A stretch of 64,000 bases of DNA from NCBI RefSeq assembly GCF_000241325.1, contig NZ_BAEI01000019.1, forward strand, positions 1 through 64,000, in the 5' to 3' direction. The DNA is from Gordonia polyisoprenivorans NBRC 16320 = JCM 10675 (GTDB taxonomy: Bacteria; Actinomycetota; Actinomycetes; Mycobacteriales; Mycobacteriaceae). The notes under the pieces are model-generated. The model searched no databases. It was not told the DNA's origin and worked only from the letters and a program-made list of their open reading frames with translations. A program made the position numbers and the translations under genes. How positions within the stretch are numbered: the stretch's first letter is position 1; each line of letters begins with the position of its first letter. Positions 17,407 to 26,301 of this stretch are shown here, piece by piece.

Positions 17407-19458
17407 TCACAGGGGTGCCGACAGGGGCAGGTTCACGAAGCTGGGGTTACTCGGATCCAGCTCGATGTGCTGGGGTCGAAGCCCGGAATCGTTGAGCAGC
17501 GGCCGCAGCGGGAGCCCGCGCGGCAGGTTCATCGCGAACACGTCGATCCGCAGCCGGTGACCCTTGCCGATCAGCGCCTCCGTCGGTAGGAGTCCGATGT
17601 CGATGCCCACCGACTTACCCGGCGTCACGGGGTGGCGGGTGTCGAGGGTGAGCGTGTAGAACGGATCGATCACATCCCCGTTGGGCGCGAATTGCGAACG
17701 GCTACGGTCATATTCGCGCAGCGACGCGACCACCTGCCCGGAGCTGATGACCTTGGACGTGCCGTCCGGGGCGACGTCGTTGAGCGTCGCGGTCCAGTAG
17801 CCGTCCGGGGCGTCGAGCACGGTGTTCAGATGCACGTTGCCGTAGCCGCTGACGCTGCGGGTGGTGGTCATCGGTGCGCTGGTGAAACTCAGCGCGTTGC
17901 GTTCGGAGATCCGTGCGTCGTCGGCGCAGTCGGGGAAGATCGCGGTCAGGCCGGCCATCTGCTGTGCCGAGTCGCGCGAACACAGCGTCGCAAGTCCCGG
18001 CGCCACCGTCATCCGGGCGCGGGTCGCCGGGACACCGATGCCCAGACTGCCGTCACCCAGCGCATACGGGGCCGTGCCCGAGCGCCGATCACCCAGGTAG
18101 AGGCGCTGACGGGTCATGCCCGCGCGGGGGAACTGCGAGGCGGTGATCCACCGGTCGCCGACCTGCTTGAGGTTCACCGGGCCGTAGCGGTCGATCCCGT
18201 TGTCGATTCCCTTGAGCCACTTGTCGAACCACGCCTTCTGCAGCACGTCGAGACGTGGTGGCGTACCCGGCCGGCCCTGCCCACCGCCGATCGTGAGGTG
18301 GTAACCGTCGCCCATGATCAACTGCTTACGTCCGGGCGCGAGGGGGATCTTGTTGTACATCGCGACCTCGGAGTTGGTGAACAGATCGAACCATCCGCCG
18401 TAGATGAGCGTCGGGGTGGTGATCGTGTCGGCGTGATCCTGCCAGGCCGTCCGCGGACCGGAATTCGGGCTCAGCAGATCACGCAGCTGGGGTGGGATGG
18501 ACGCGATGTTCGGGACGGTCAGCGCCTGGATGAGTTGCGGGAAGAAGGTGAACGGGTCCCGCAGGCGGTCGGCCAGCCACGTCCAGTCGAAGGTGCCGTT
18601 GAGCATCGACGCGACGTTGGGGACCAGCTTGGTGGAATTGACCAGGGTCAGCCACAGCGGCAGGAATCCGACGCCGAGCGCGCCGCCCGGTGCGACGATG
18701 TCACGGATCAGGTCGCCGCCCGGTTCGACCGGGAAGATCGCCTTGAGGGCTTCGGGATGTTTGTTGGCGGCCTGGATCTGGTTGATCGCCGAATACGAGA
18801 CGCCGGACATGCCGACCTTGCCGTCGGACCATTTCTGCTTGGCGGCCCAGTCGATGACCTCGACGGAGTCCTGCTGCTCCCGTTGTTGGAAGACGTCCCA
18901 ATCCCCTTGGGAGAAGCCGGTTCCGCGGACGTCGACGACCACCACCGTGTAGCCGCTGCGCACGAGATCGAAGTCGACGGAGAAGTTGCGCAATCCCTGA
19001 TCACGGATCAGGTGCGCGACGTCGTTGATGCCGTCGATCGGGGTGCCCGACAAGTTGATCGCCGAGGCCACCTGGACGGCCAGCGGCGCCAGCACCGGGT
19101 TGGCCAACGCGGCCGCGGTGATCGCGGAGACGAGTTTGGTGTAGGGCGTCATGGTCACGATGACCGGCGTCTTGGCCGTCGTCGGTATCCGGGCCGCGTT
19201 GGCCGGGCGGTAGACGTTCGCGCGCAGGATGGTGCCGTCGCTCATCCGGATCGGGACGTCCCATTGGGTGTTGACGTCGGCGTAGGGATGCGGACCGTCG
19301 TGCGAGGCGAGCCACCGCTTGGCCGGGGCTCCGCCGTCGGGGCCGGTGGCCGCGTGCGCCGTTCCTGCCGCTCCCAGAGTCGGGCCGGTCAGCAACGCGA
19401 CGATCGCGATGACCGCCGCAACGACGACTCCCCGTACCCGAATTTCCCGTACCCGCAT
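17407..19458 (-). CDS. Secreted CocE/NonD-family hydrolase
   Basis: A 683-aa protein with a clear signal peptide (hydrophobic VVVAAVIAIVALLTG, Ala-rich end AGTAHAATG near residue 36). The X-Pro dipeptidyl-peptidase S15 (CocE/NonD) catalytic domain follows: VVVVDVRGTGFSQGDWDVF around 173-190 and the nucleophile elbow GVSYSA with Ser221. The jelly-roll C-terminal domain begins near residue 450. It likely hydrolyses esters or amides outside the membrane; the substrate is unknown. It stands alone, 36 bp upstream (in coordinates) of the DedA gene, both on the minus strand. Confidence 0.87.
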   Translation of the reverse strand: MRVREIRVRGVVVAAVIAIVALLTGPTLGAAGTAHAATGPDGGAPAKRWLASHDGPHPYADVNTQWDVPIRMSDGTILRANVYRPANAARIPTTAKTPVIVTMTPYTKLVSAITAAALANPVLAPLAVQVASAINLSGTPIDGINDVAHLIRDQGLRNFSVDFDLVRSGYTVVVVDVRGTGFSQGDWDVFQQREQQDSVEVIDWAAKQKWSDGKVGMSGVSYSAINQIQAANKHPEALKAIFPVEPGGDLIRDIVAPGGALGVGFLPLWLTLVNSTKLVPNVASMLNGTFDWTWLADRLRDPFTFFPQLIQALTVPNIASIPPQLRDLLSPNSGPRTAWQDHADTITTPTLIYGGWFDLFTNSEVAMYNKIPLAPGRKQLIMGDGYHLTIGGGQGRPGTPPRLDVLQKAWFDKWLKGIDNGIDRYGPVNLKQVGDRWITASQFPRAGMTRQRLYLGDRRSGTAPYALGDGSLGIGVPATRARMTVAPGLATLCSRDSAQQMAGLTAIFPDCADDARISERNALSFTSAPMTTTRSVSGYGNVHLNTVLDAPDGYWTATLNDVAPDGTSKVISSGQVVASLREYDRSRSQFAPNGDVIDPFYTLTLDTRHPVTPGKSVGIDIGLLPTEALIGKGHRLRIDVFAMNLPRGLPLRPLLNDSGLRPQHIELDPSNPSFVNLPLSAPL

Positions 19459-19555
19459 CGCCGTCCCCCCGGTGAGATGTGACCGGACGAGAGCCTAGCA
19501 AGACCTGTGAGGCGTGTCACCGGTCCTGCGGGATCGCCTGACCGGGTGTCGGCGC

Positions 19556-20233
19556 TCAGTTCCCGGTGACGTCGACGGGGTGGGTGGCCAACAACGGCAA
19601 CGGCCATGGTTGGCGGCGCAGCACGTCGGCCCAGATGTCGGTGGTCGACGGGGCGAGGATGTCGCGCGGGAGCGCCGAGGCCAACATCCAGCTGTCCTGG
19701 GCCATCTCCGCGTCGAGCTGACCGATCCCCCAGCCGGCGTATCCGGCGAAGATGCGAAGGCCCTCGAGTACCGGCCCGATCAGCTCGGGATCGGCGTCGA
19801 GGTCGATGAGGGCGACGCGGCCGCTGACCGGCCGGATCTGTTCGATCCCGGAGATGTCGGCGCCGTGCCGGACAACGCCGAGACACAGGGCCGAATCCTG
19901 TTTGACCGGGCCGCCGACGAACAGGGCCCGCGGCTGCGCGGCCAGATCGGTCCACGACGGCATCACGTTGTGGACCGCGGTCTGGCTCACCCGATTGAGG
20001 ACCACTCCGAGACTGCCCGCGTCATTGTGCTCGATCACATAGATCACGGTGCGCGCAAAGGTGGGTTCGAGCAGATCGGTGGACGCGAGCAGGAGCGTGC
20101 CGGCCCGAATGCTGTTGGCCGACTCGATGTCTCGTGCCGCATCCGCGGCTCCGCCGCCACCGCCGACGCCGCGCTCGGGCCGGTCGGGGGTGAGATCGTC
20201 TGCGCTGTCACCGCCGTCCACGACATCCATCAT
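19556..20233 (-). CDS. YqgE/AlgH family protein (UPF0301)
   Basis: A protein of about 225 aa with the YqgE/AlgH core: GTLLLASTDLLEPTFARTVIYVIEHNDAGSLGVVLNR, FVGGPVKQDSALCLG, then the closing GYAGWGIGQLDAEM and the W residues of the last strand. The family is widespread and of uncertain function. The start at ATG 20233 (MMDVVDG) is preferred because the longer frame to 20332 crosses the divergent MFS start. A Gly-rich linker precedes the domain. Confidence 0.87.
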   Translation of the reverse strand: MMDVVDGGDSADDLTPDRPERGVGGGGGAADAARDIESANSIRAGTLLLASTDLLEPTFARTVIYVIEHNDAGSLGVVLNRVSQTAVHNVMPSWTDLAAQPRALFVGGPVKQDSALCLGVVRHGADISGIEQIRPVSGRVALIDLDADPELIGPVLEGLRIFAGYAGWGIGQLDAEMAQDSWMLASALPRDILAPSTTDIWADVLRRQPWPLPLLATHPVDVTGN

Positions 20234-20269
20234 CGCATGAGAAGTCGGCTCGGTCGGTAATGTAGGTAC

Positions 20270-21613
20270 GTGAATTCCGCGGTGACCGAAGGTACGTCCT
20301 CGTGGAAGATCTTTACCCATTCGCTGAGCCACTCACCCGGCCTGGGCCGGCTGCTCGCGGTGCGGCTGACCAGTCAACTCACCGACGGAGTCTTCCAGGC
20401 CGCGCTCATCGGTGGCGTGCTGTTCAATCCCGAACGCCATGCCGATCCGCTCGCCGCGGCGCTCGGTTTCGCGGTGCTGCTGGTGCCCTATTCGGTGATC
20501 GGCCCGTTCGCCGGAGCGCTGCTGGACCGGTGGGATCGGCGCAGCGTCCTGCTGTGGGCCAACGTCCTGCGCGCCCTGCTGATCGTGATGGTCGCGATCG
20601 CGATCAGCACCGGCAGTTCCGACACCCTGGTGCTGATCAGCGCGCTCGCGGTCACCGGGGCCAGCCGGTTCGTGGCGTCGGGGCTGTCGGCGGCGCTGCC
20701 GCACGTGGCGCATCGCGAGGTCATCGTCGCGACGAACGCGCTGTTCACCACACTCGGCGGGGCGATGTTGTCGGTCGGTGCAGGTCTCGCGCTCGGCATG
20801 CGCGCCCTCGTCGGCAACGACAACGTCGGTAGCGCGGAGACCACACTGATCGGTGTGGTGCTCGCGCTCGTCGCCGGGCTGGTCGCACACGGTTTTCCGG
20901 CCCGTCAGCTCGGACCCGACCGTCCCGACGACATCGGTCACTCGGCTGCTCACGCGGTGGCCGTCGGCTTTCTGCACGGGGCGCGGGCGATCGCCCGGTG
21001 CCGTCCGGCGTCGGCGGCGCTGTCGGCGATCGGGATACACCGGCTGGTCTTCGGTCTGAACACCCTGATGCTGTTCGTCTTCGCCCGGCACGTGCACGGC
21101 GGCGGTGACGGACTGAGCCGGATCAGCCTGGTCCTCGGATGTGTGGCGACCGGGGCCTTCGCCGCCGCGGTGACCACACCGATCCTCGTCGACCGCTACG
21201 GCAGACGCGCCACGATCATGCTCATGTTGCTGCTCGGCGCGCTGGCCCAGGTGCTGCTGCTGACGTTCACGATCCCCGGCTTCTGCGTGGCCGCCGTCGT
21301 GCTCGGATTGGTCGGGCAGACCACCAAGTTGTGCGGCGACGTCGCCATGCAGGTGGACATCTCCGACTCCGTGCGCGGACAGGTCTTCTCCGTGCAGGAC
21401 GCCTTGTTCAACCTCGCCTATGTCATCGCGATGGTGATCACCGCGGTGATCATCTCCCCGGACGGCCGCTCGGTGCCGCTCGTGCTGATCGGGTGCGCGC
21501 TCTATCTCATCGGAATCGTGGTGGTCCGCGGCCTGCATCCTGCCCGCCACAACTACTCACCGCCGCCCGTCCCCGACGATCACCTGCCGAAACCGGGCTC
21601 CCCCTCGGCGTAG
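20270..21613 (+). CDS. MFS transporter
   Basis: A 447-aa major facilitator with about 12 hydrophobic helices. The N-terminal half has LLAVRLTSQLTDGVFQAALIGG and the loop 2-3 motif LLDRWDRRSVLLWANV (motif A-like D-R-x-x-RR). The second half has an equivalent LVDRYGRRATIML. The start is GTG 20270, 36 bp from the divergent YqgE start. The substrate cannot be deduced. The 3' end overlaps the convergent Asp-rich protein gene by 34 bp. Confidence 0.85.
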   Translation: MNSAVTEGTSSWKIFTHSLSHSPGLGRLLAVRLTSQLTDGVFQAALIGGVLFNPERHADPLAAALGFAVLLVPYSVIGPFAGALLDRWDRRSVLLWANVLRALLIVMVAIAISTGSSDTLVLISALAVTGASRFVASGLSAALPHVAHREVIVATNALFTTLGGAMLSVGAGLALGMRALVGNDNVGSAETTLIGVVLALVAGLVAHGFPARQLGPDRPDDIGHSAAHAVAVGFLHGARAIARCRPASAALSAIGIHRLVFGLNTLMLFVFARHVHGGGDGLSRISLVLGCVATGAFAAAVTTPILVDRYGRRATIMLMLLLGALAQVLLLTFTIPGFCVAAVVLGLVGQTTKLCGDVAMQVDISDSVRGQVFSVQDALFNLAYVIAMVITAVIISPDGRSVPLVLIGCALYLIGIVVVRGLHPARHNYSPPPVPDDHLPKPGSPSA

Positions 21614-22122
21614 GCGGCATCGGCGGTGCCGTCGCCGTCGGAGTCGACGAGCACCTGGTCGGGGCGGCCGTCGGAGTCGGTGTCGACGTAGAGCCGTCGG
21701 ATCGCCCCCGCGTCGAGGAGGATCTCGATGTCGGGGGTGCCGTCGCCGTCGAGGTCGTGCGCCTGGACCCGGGTGTCGGTGGGAGCGGGATCCGCAGGGG
21801 TGGGGGTGGCCGGGGTGGGAGTGCCGGGGATGTGTGGCGCAGGCGCCTCCCGTGTCGGGACGGCGACACCCCAGATCCCGTTTCCCGAGTCGCGATAGTG
21901 GTGCTCCACGGTGTCGTCGTCGTCGAGGTCGAGGGCCGCGAGGTCGGCGATGCCGTCGGCGTCGGTGTCGATGAGCAGATCGTCGCGACGACCGTCGCCG
22001 TCGAAGTCGAGCGCGATCGCGTCGAGCACACCGTCGGCGTCGGTATCGGTGTCGGCGGGGGTGTGCCAGTGCGTGGGCTCTGAGTCGCCATTGCCGAACA
22101 CGTACTCCAGGACAGGATCCAT
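21580..22122 (-). CDS. Asp-rich repeat protein with EF-hand/dockerin-like motifs
   Basis: A 180-aa acidic protein from ATG 22122. Repeated blocks DTDADGVLDAIALDFDGDG, DTDADGIADLAALDLD, DLDGDGTPDIEILLD and DSDGDGTADAA follow the DxDxDG Ca2+-loop pattern. A Pro/Thr linker (GTPTPATPTPADPAP) separates two repeat sets. No signal peptide is visible with this start. Similar proteins are found in Mycobacteriales without known role; Ca2+ binding is an inference from motif. The longer frame to 22320 overlaps the divergent EgtE-like gene and is not used. Confidence 0.65.
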   Translation of the reverse strand: MDPVLEYVFGNGDSEPTHWHTPADTDTDADGVLDAIALDFDGDGRRDDLLIDTDADGIADLAALDLDDDDTVEHHYRDSGNGIWGVAVPTREAPAPHIPGTPTPATPTPADPAPTDTRVQAHDLDGDGTPDIEILLDAGAIRRLYVDTDSDGRPDQVLVDSDGDGTADAAYAEGEPGFGR

Positions 22123-22207
22123 GGGGTATTGGACGCACGGGCGGGGTCCACGGTTCCCTCGACGGTCGATGGTCGCGGCGACGACCCACACGGTAGGTTC
22201 AACGGCT

Positions 22208-23302
22208 ATGTACGTCAGCGTTCTCGGCGAGCAGTTCCACCGGGCGCGACTGTCGCCGGCGATCACCCATCTCGATTCGGCGTCGGCGGGTCGGTCGTCC
22301 AACGCCGTCATCGGGACCATCTCGGCGCACCTGTGGCGTGAGGCCGAGCGTGGATCCTATGTGGCCGCCGATGACCGTGCCGAAGAATTCGCCAGGGACA
22401 CAAGGGATCTCGCTTCTCTGATCGGACACACCGCCGAGGAGATCACCTTTCGCGAGAGTGCGCGGGCGGCGTTGCGGGCACTGCTCAACGGGTGGAGCCT
22501 GCCGGTCTCGACCACGGTGTGGGTGGCCAAGAACGAGTTCGGGCCCAACCTCGTCGAATTCGAACGTCGCGGCTATGCCGTGCGCCCACTGCCCGACGGC
22601 GACCTCAACGGGCACATCGACCTCGATGCGCTCGAGAACATGCTGCAGTTCGAGCAGCCCGATTTCATCCACATCTGCCACATCGGGTCGATGTCGGGGG
22701 TGGTGCAGCCGGTGGCGCGGATCGTCGAGATCGCCCATGCGGCACAGGTGCCCGTCGTCGTCGACATGGCGCAGTCGGTGGGCCATGTCCCCACCGTCAC
22801 CGGCGCCGACATCGTCTACGGCACCAGCCGCAAGTGGCTGACCGGGCCCCGCGGCGTCGGCTTTCTCGCGGTGCGCCGGGACTCGTTGCGGACCGTCGAG
22901 ATCGAGAGTTCGGAGGCGTTCCTCGCGGGCCGATTGGGGCTCGGTGTCGCGGTCGCCGAACTGCAGCAGATCGGCCAGCAACGAGTCTTCCGCGAGCTCG
23001 CGGCGATCGGCCGCGCGACCCGCGAACGCCTCGACGGGATCGGCAGCTGGGTGGTCTGCGAACCCGTCGACGAACCGTCTGCGCTGGTCACCCTCGCCCC
23101 ACCGCCGGGTTGGCAGGATTCCGACCTCCGGGCCGCTCGCGATCGGTTGTTCGACGAGCTCGGCATCCTGGTCACCGCCGCCGAATCGTGGCGGGCACCG
23201 CTGGCCGGGGACCAGGCGGTGCTGCGGATCAGCCCTCACCTCGACGTGCGCCGCGAGGACCTCGACCGGCTCGCCGACGCCCTGCGGACGATGGGGTACT
23301 GA
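22208..23302 (+). CDS. egtE: EgtE-like PLP-dependent (class V aminotransferase fold) enzyme
   Basis: A 364-aa fold-type I PLP enzyme. The N-terminus THLDSASAGRSSNAVIG...REAERGSYVAAD resembles EgtE, the C-S lyase of the last ergothioneine step. The cofactor site includes VVVDMAQSVGH (PLP-ring Asp) and the Schiff-base Lys in TSRKWLTGPRGVGFLAVR. No other egt gene is nearby, so the pathway link rests on similarity only; a generic cysteine-desulphurase-like function is the alternative. ATG 22208 has no clear Shine-Dalgarno and may be leaderless or weakly initiated. Confidence 0.65.
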   Translation: MYVSVLGEQFHRARLSPAITHLDSASAGRSSNAVIGTISAHLWREAERGSYVAADDRAEEFARDTRDLASLIGHTAEEITFRESARAALRALLNGWSLPVSTTVWVAKNEFGPNLVEFERRGYAVRPLPDGDLNGHIDLDALENMLQFEQPDFIHICHIGSMSGVVQPVARIVEIAHAAQVPVVVDMAQSVGHVPTVTGADIVYGTSRKWLTGPRGVGFLAVRRDSLRTVEIESSEAFLAGRLGLGVAVAELQQIGQQRVFRELAAIGRATRERLDGIGSWVVCEPVDEPSALVTLAPPPGWQDSDLRAARDRLFDELGILVTAAESWRAPLAGDQAVLRISPHLDVRREDLDRLADALRTMGY

Positions 23303-23329
23303 CGCAGTTCCGGCACGACCCTCGCGCGA

Positions 23330-24802
23330 CTACGCGGTGCCCGCCCCGCCCTGTTCGGCCCACCACTGACGGAGTGCCTCCTCCGCCTCGTCGCGGGACA
23401 GCGGCCCGCGGTCGAGGCGTAGTTCCTTGAGGTGGCGCCAGGCCTTGCCGACCAGCGGCCCCGGCGGTAGACCGAGCAACTCCATGATCGCGTTGCCGTC
23501 GAGGTCGGGGCGGACACGGGCGAGGTCCTCGGCGGCGCGGAGTTGGTCGATGCGGCGTTCGAGATCGTCGTAGTTCTGTTGCAGGCGCCGGGCCCGTCGC
23601 TTGTTGCGGGTGGTGCAGTCGGCGCGCACGAGTTTGTGCAGACGGTCCAGAAGCGGCCCGGCGTCGGTGATGTAGCGGCGGACCGCGGAATCGGTCCAGG
23701 CACCGTCGCCGTATCCGTGAAAGCGCAGGTGCAGGAACACCAACGATGCGACGTCTTCGACGACGGCCTTCGGATACTTCAACGCGCGCATACGTTTTCG
23801 GACCATCTTGGCGCCGACCACCTCATGATGGTGAAAGCTCACGCCGCCGCCGGGTTCGTGGCGACGAGTGGCCGGTTTGCCGATGTCGTGCAGCAGCGCC
23901 GCCCAGCGCAGGACGAGATCGGGGTCGCCGTCCTCGAGATCGATGGCCTGCCGCAGGACGGTCAGCGAGTGTTGATAGACGTCCTTGTGCTGATGATGCT
24001 CGTCGATGGTCAGACGCATCCCCGGCACCTCGGGCAGCACGCGCTCGGCCAGTCCGGTGTCGACCATCAGTTCGATGGCCTCGATGGGGTGCGCGCCGGT
24101 GATCATCTTGTCGAGTTCGACGCGGACACGTTCGGGGGTGATGCGATCGATCTGTTCGGCCATGTCGGTGATTGCCGCGGCAACGCGGGGTGCGACGTCG
24201 AAGCCGAGTTGGGAGACGAAGCGCACCGCACGCAGCATGCGCAGCGGGTCGTCGCCGAAGGATTCCTGCGGGGTCGCGGGGGTGTCGATGATCCCGGCAA
24301 GGGCGGCCGACAATCCGTCGAGGGGGTCGTGGAATTCCTGGGCCCCGGCGCGGCCGATGCGCACGGCCATCGCATTGATCGTGAAATCGCGGCGGACGAG
24401 GTCGTCGTCGATGGAGTCGCCGAAAGTGACCTCGGGGTTGCGGCCGACGCCGTCGTACTTCTCGGCGCGGTAGGTGGTGATCTCGAGGATCAGGTCCTTG
24501 CGGCGAGCGCTGATCGTGCCGAACTCGATACCGGTGTCCCAGATGGTGTCGGCCCAGCCGGACAACAGTTCCTGGACCTTCTCGGGTCGGGCGTCGGTGG
24601 TGAAGTCGAGGTCGGTGCCCAGGCGGCCGAGGACGGCGTCGCGAACCGAGCCGCCGACGAGATAGAGGTCGTGGCCGGCGTCGGCGAAGAGTGCGCCGAG
24701 CGGTTCGGTGATGTCGGAGAGCGCGCGCAGCGACACCGCCGCCGCGGCGAGGAGCCGGGTGCGGCGCTCGGCGGTGGTGTCGGGGTGGGGCTGCTCGGTC
24801 AC
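23330..24802 (-). CDS. pcnA: CCA tRNA nucleotidyltransferase / poly(A) polymerase family
   Basis: A 490-aa class II nucleotidyltransferase that adds or repairs tRNA 3' CCA. It has the active-site motif LVGGSVRDAVLGR at 48-60 with DLDFTT (Asp64, Asp66), and the RRDFTINAMAVR element. The C-terminal HD domain has LLHDIGKPATRRHEPGGGVSFHHHEVVGAKM. The start is GTG 24802 (VTEQPHPD); upstream codons in the same frame run through the GC-rich direct repeats. The gene is divergent from mutT4, the arrangement seen in mycobacteria. Confidence 0.92.
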   Translation of the reverse strand: MTEQPHPDTTAERRTRLLAAAAVSLRALSDITEPLGALFADAGHDLYLVGGSVRDAVLGRLGTDLDFTTDARPEKVQELLSGWADTIWDTGIEFGTISARRKDLILEITTYRAEKYDGVGRNPEVTFGDSIDDDLVRRDFTINAMAVRIGRAGAQEFHDPLDGLSAALAGIIDTPATPQESFGDDPLRMLRAVRFVSQLGFDVAPRVAAAITDMAEQIDRITPERVRVELDKMITGAHPIEAIELMVDTGLAERVLPEVPGMRLTIDEHHQHKDVYQHSLTVLRQAIDLEDGDPDLVLRWAALLHDIGKPATRRHEPGGGVSFHHHEVVGAKMVRKRMRALKYPKAVVEDVASLVFLHLRFHGYGDGAWTDSAVRRYITDAGPLLDRLHKLVRADCTTRNKRRARRLQQNYDDLERRIDQLRAAEDLARVRPDLDGNAIMELLGLPPGPLVGKAWRHLKELRLDRGPLSRDEAEEALRQWWAEQGGAGTA

Positions 24803-24819
24803 GGCACGACAGCCTACCG

Positions 24820-24925
24820 GCGCCGGGAGCGAAGCGAGCGGGCCGGATCGGGGCCAGGCGCCGGGAGCGAAGCGAGCGGGCCGGATCGGGGCCAGGCGCC
24901 GGGAGCGAAGCGAGCGGGCCGGATC
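24820..24925. repeat. Three 38-bp tandem direct repeats
   Basis: Units at 24820-24857, 24858-24895 and 24896-24925 (last truncated at 30 bp) are identical. Each contains GAGCGAAGCGAGCGG followed by GCCGGATCGGGGCCAG. They lie in the divergent gap upstream of pcnA and mutT4. The inner GAGCGAAGCGAGCG element can fold on itself. Confidence 0.85.
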
Positions 24926-25008
24926 TGTAGCGACCGGATACGCCTGTCTGCGCTGCTGCCAGCACCATGTGGGCAAACGGCCGGTGACCAGCAGCTAGCA
25001 TCGAAGGC

Positions 25009-26301
25009 GTGCCCACCGACCCGTCAACCGACCCCACAGACGTCTCCGCCGACGTCAACGCGGGTGGGCGCCAGGCCGCAGAGGCCGGGTCGGGTGAGGC
25101 GCATGGTGTCGGTGGGCAGGGTCGGCGGCGTGGTCGTCGGGGTCGCCGGAAGCGCCGGGGTACTCCGGAATCGCGGTTGGATGCGGAGTTCCATCCACGC
25201 CCGGAAACGCCTCCGACCAGTGCCGAGCATCCGACGCCCCGCCCGAAACGGCCATCTCCGGCAGATCTCGCCGATCGGGCCGGCGGTACCAGGAACCACA
25301 CCAGCACCAGCGCCGACAAGAACGGCCCGAGCAAGAACGGCACAGGCAAGAACGGAACCGCCAAGCCCGGCCCGGTGAACTGGTCGGCGGCTCCCGTGAA
25401 CGGAACCGGGGTCAACGGGACCGGCGCGCACGGGACAGGAGGGCACGGGACAGGAGGGCACGGCACAGGTGTGCACGCGCCCAAGCCCGGGGGTCCCCGT
25501 CACCCGTCCCCGGCGTCCGTGGCCGCCGCCACACCGACCGGCAAGGGCACGCGGGTGAGCGCGCCGAAGCCGTCGGACATGGCCGTGATGTCGGCCCAGA
25601 TCACCAAGACCGGCCTCACCCAGGACGCGGCGACGCCTGCACCGGGTCGGCGCAGGCGCGGCAATCGTCGTCCGGAGCGCGCGGAGCGTTTACGCACCGT
25701 CCGGGAAACGTCGGCGGGCGGGTTGGTGATCTCCGACCTCGATCTGCCGGTCGAGGAACTGTCGGCGGCCTTGATCGGCCGCGTGGACCGACGTGGGCGC
25801 ATGATGTGGTCGTTGCCGAAGGGCCACATCGAGACCGGGGAGACCGCCGAGCAGACCGCGGTCCGCGAGGTGGCCGAGGAGACCGGCATCCAGGGCCTGG
25901 TGGTCGCGCCGCTGGGCAAGATCGACTATTGGTTCGTCAGCGAGGGTCGTCGCATCCACAAGACCGTGCACCACTATCTGTTGCGCAGTGTCGGCGGCGA
26001 ACTCTCCGATGCGGACTACGAGGTCAGCGAGGTGGCGTGGGTGCCGTTGCACGAGCTACCCCGCCGACTGACGTACTCTGACGAGCGACGACTGGCCCGC
26101 ATGGCCCGCGGTGTCATCGCCGACCTGGCCGCCGACCCCCAGCGGTTGGCCCAGTCCGAGGCCGAGAGCAGTCGCACAGAACCCAACGCCTATGAGAGAG
26201 CCGCAGCCGCCCGCAACCAGCGCCGAAACGAGCCGCCTCCCGCGGCGCCCTCGCGTCGGCGCCGGAGGCGTCCCCGCCGCCCCGCGGCCGGTGATGGCTG
26301 A
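25009..26301 (+). CDS. mutT4: NUDIX hydrolase (MutT4-like) with long N-terminal extension
   Basis: A 430-aa protein starting at GTG 25009. The NUDIX domain is in the second half (about residues 235-370). The Nudix box [22 protein letters not shown] carries the REVAEE metal-binding Glu residues. The first 230 residues are low complexity, Gly/Asn/Thr-rich with a 15-bp repeat encoding HGTGG (25427-25475) and a basic [12 protein letters not shown] segment. The last 40 residues are Arg-rich. The family hydrolyses nucleoside diphosphate derivatives; the exact substrate is unknown. Position next to pcnA and upstream of DUF6049 and murJ matches mycobacteria. Confidence 0.88.
   Translation: MPTDPSTDPTDVSADVNAGGRQAAEAGSGEAHGVGGQGRRRGRRGRRKRRGTPESRLDAEFHPRPETPPTSAEHPTPRPKRPSPADLADRAGGTRNHTSTSADKNGPSKNGTGKNGTAKPGPVNWSAAPVNGTGVNGTGAHGTGGHGTGGHGTGVHAPKPGGPRHPSPASVAAATPTGKGTRVSAPKPSDMAVMSAQITKTGLTQDAATPAPGRRRRGNRRPERAERLRTVRETSAGGLVISDLDLPVEELSAALIGRVDRRGRMMWSLPKGHIETGETAEQTAVREVAEETGIQGLVVAPLGKIDYWFVSEGRRIHKTVHHYLLRSVGGELSDADYEVSEVAWVPLHELPRRLTYSDERRLARMARGVIADLAADPQRLAQSEAESSRTEPNAYERAAAARNQRRNEPPPAAPSRRRRRRPRRPAAGDG

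Noticed and set aside
24820..24925. Repeats as a CRISPR array
   Set aside because: Units are directly tandem with no spacers between them and no cas gene nearby.
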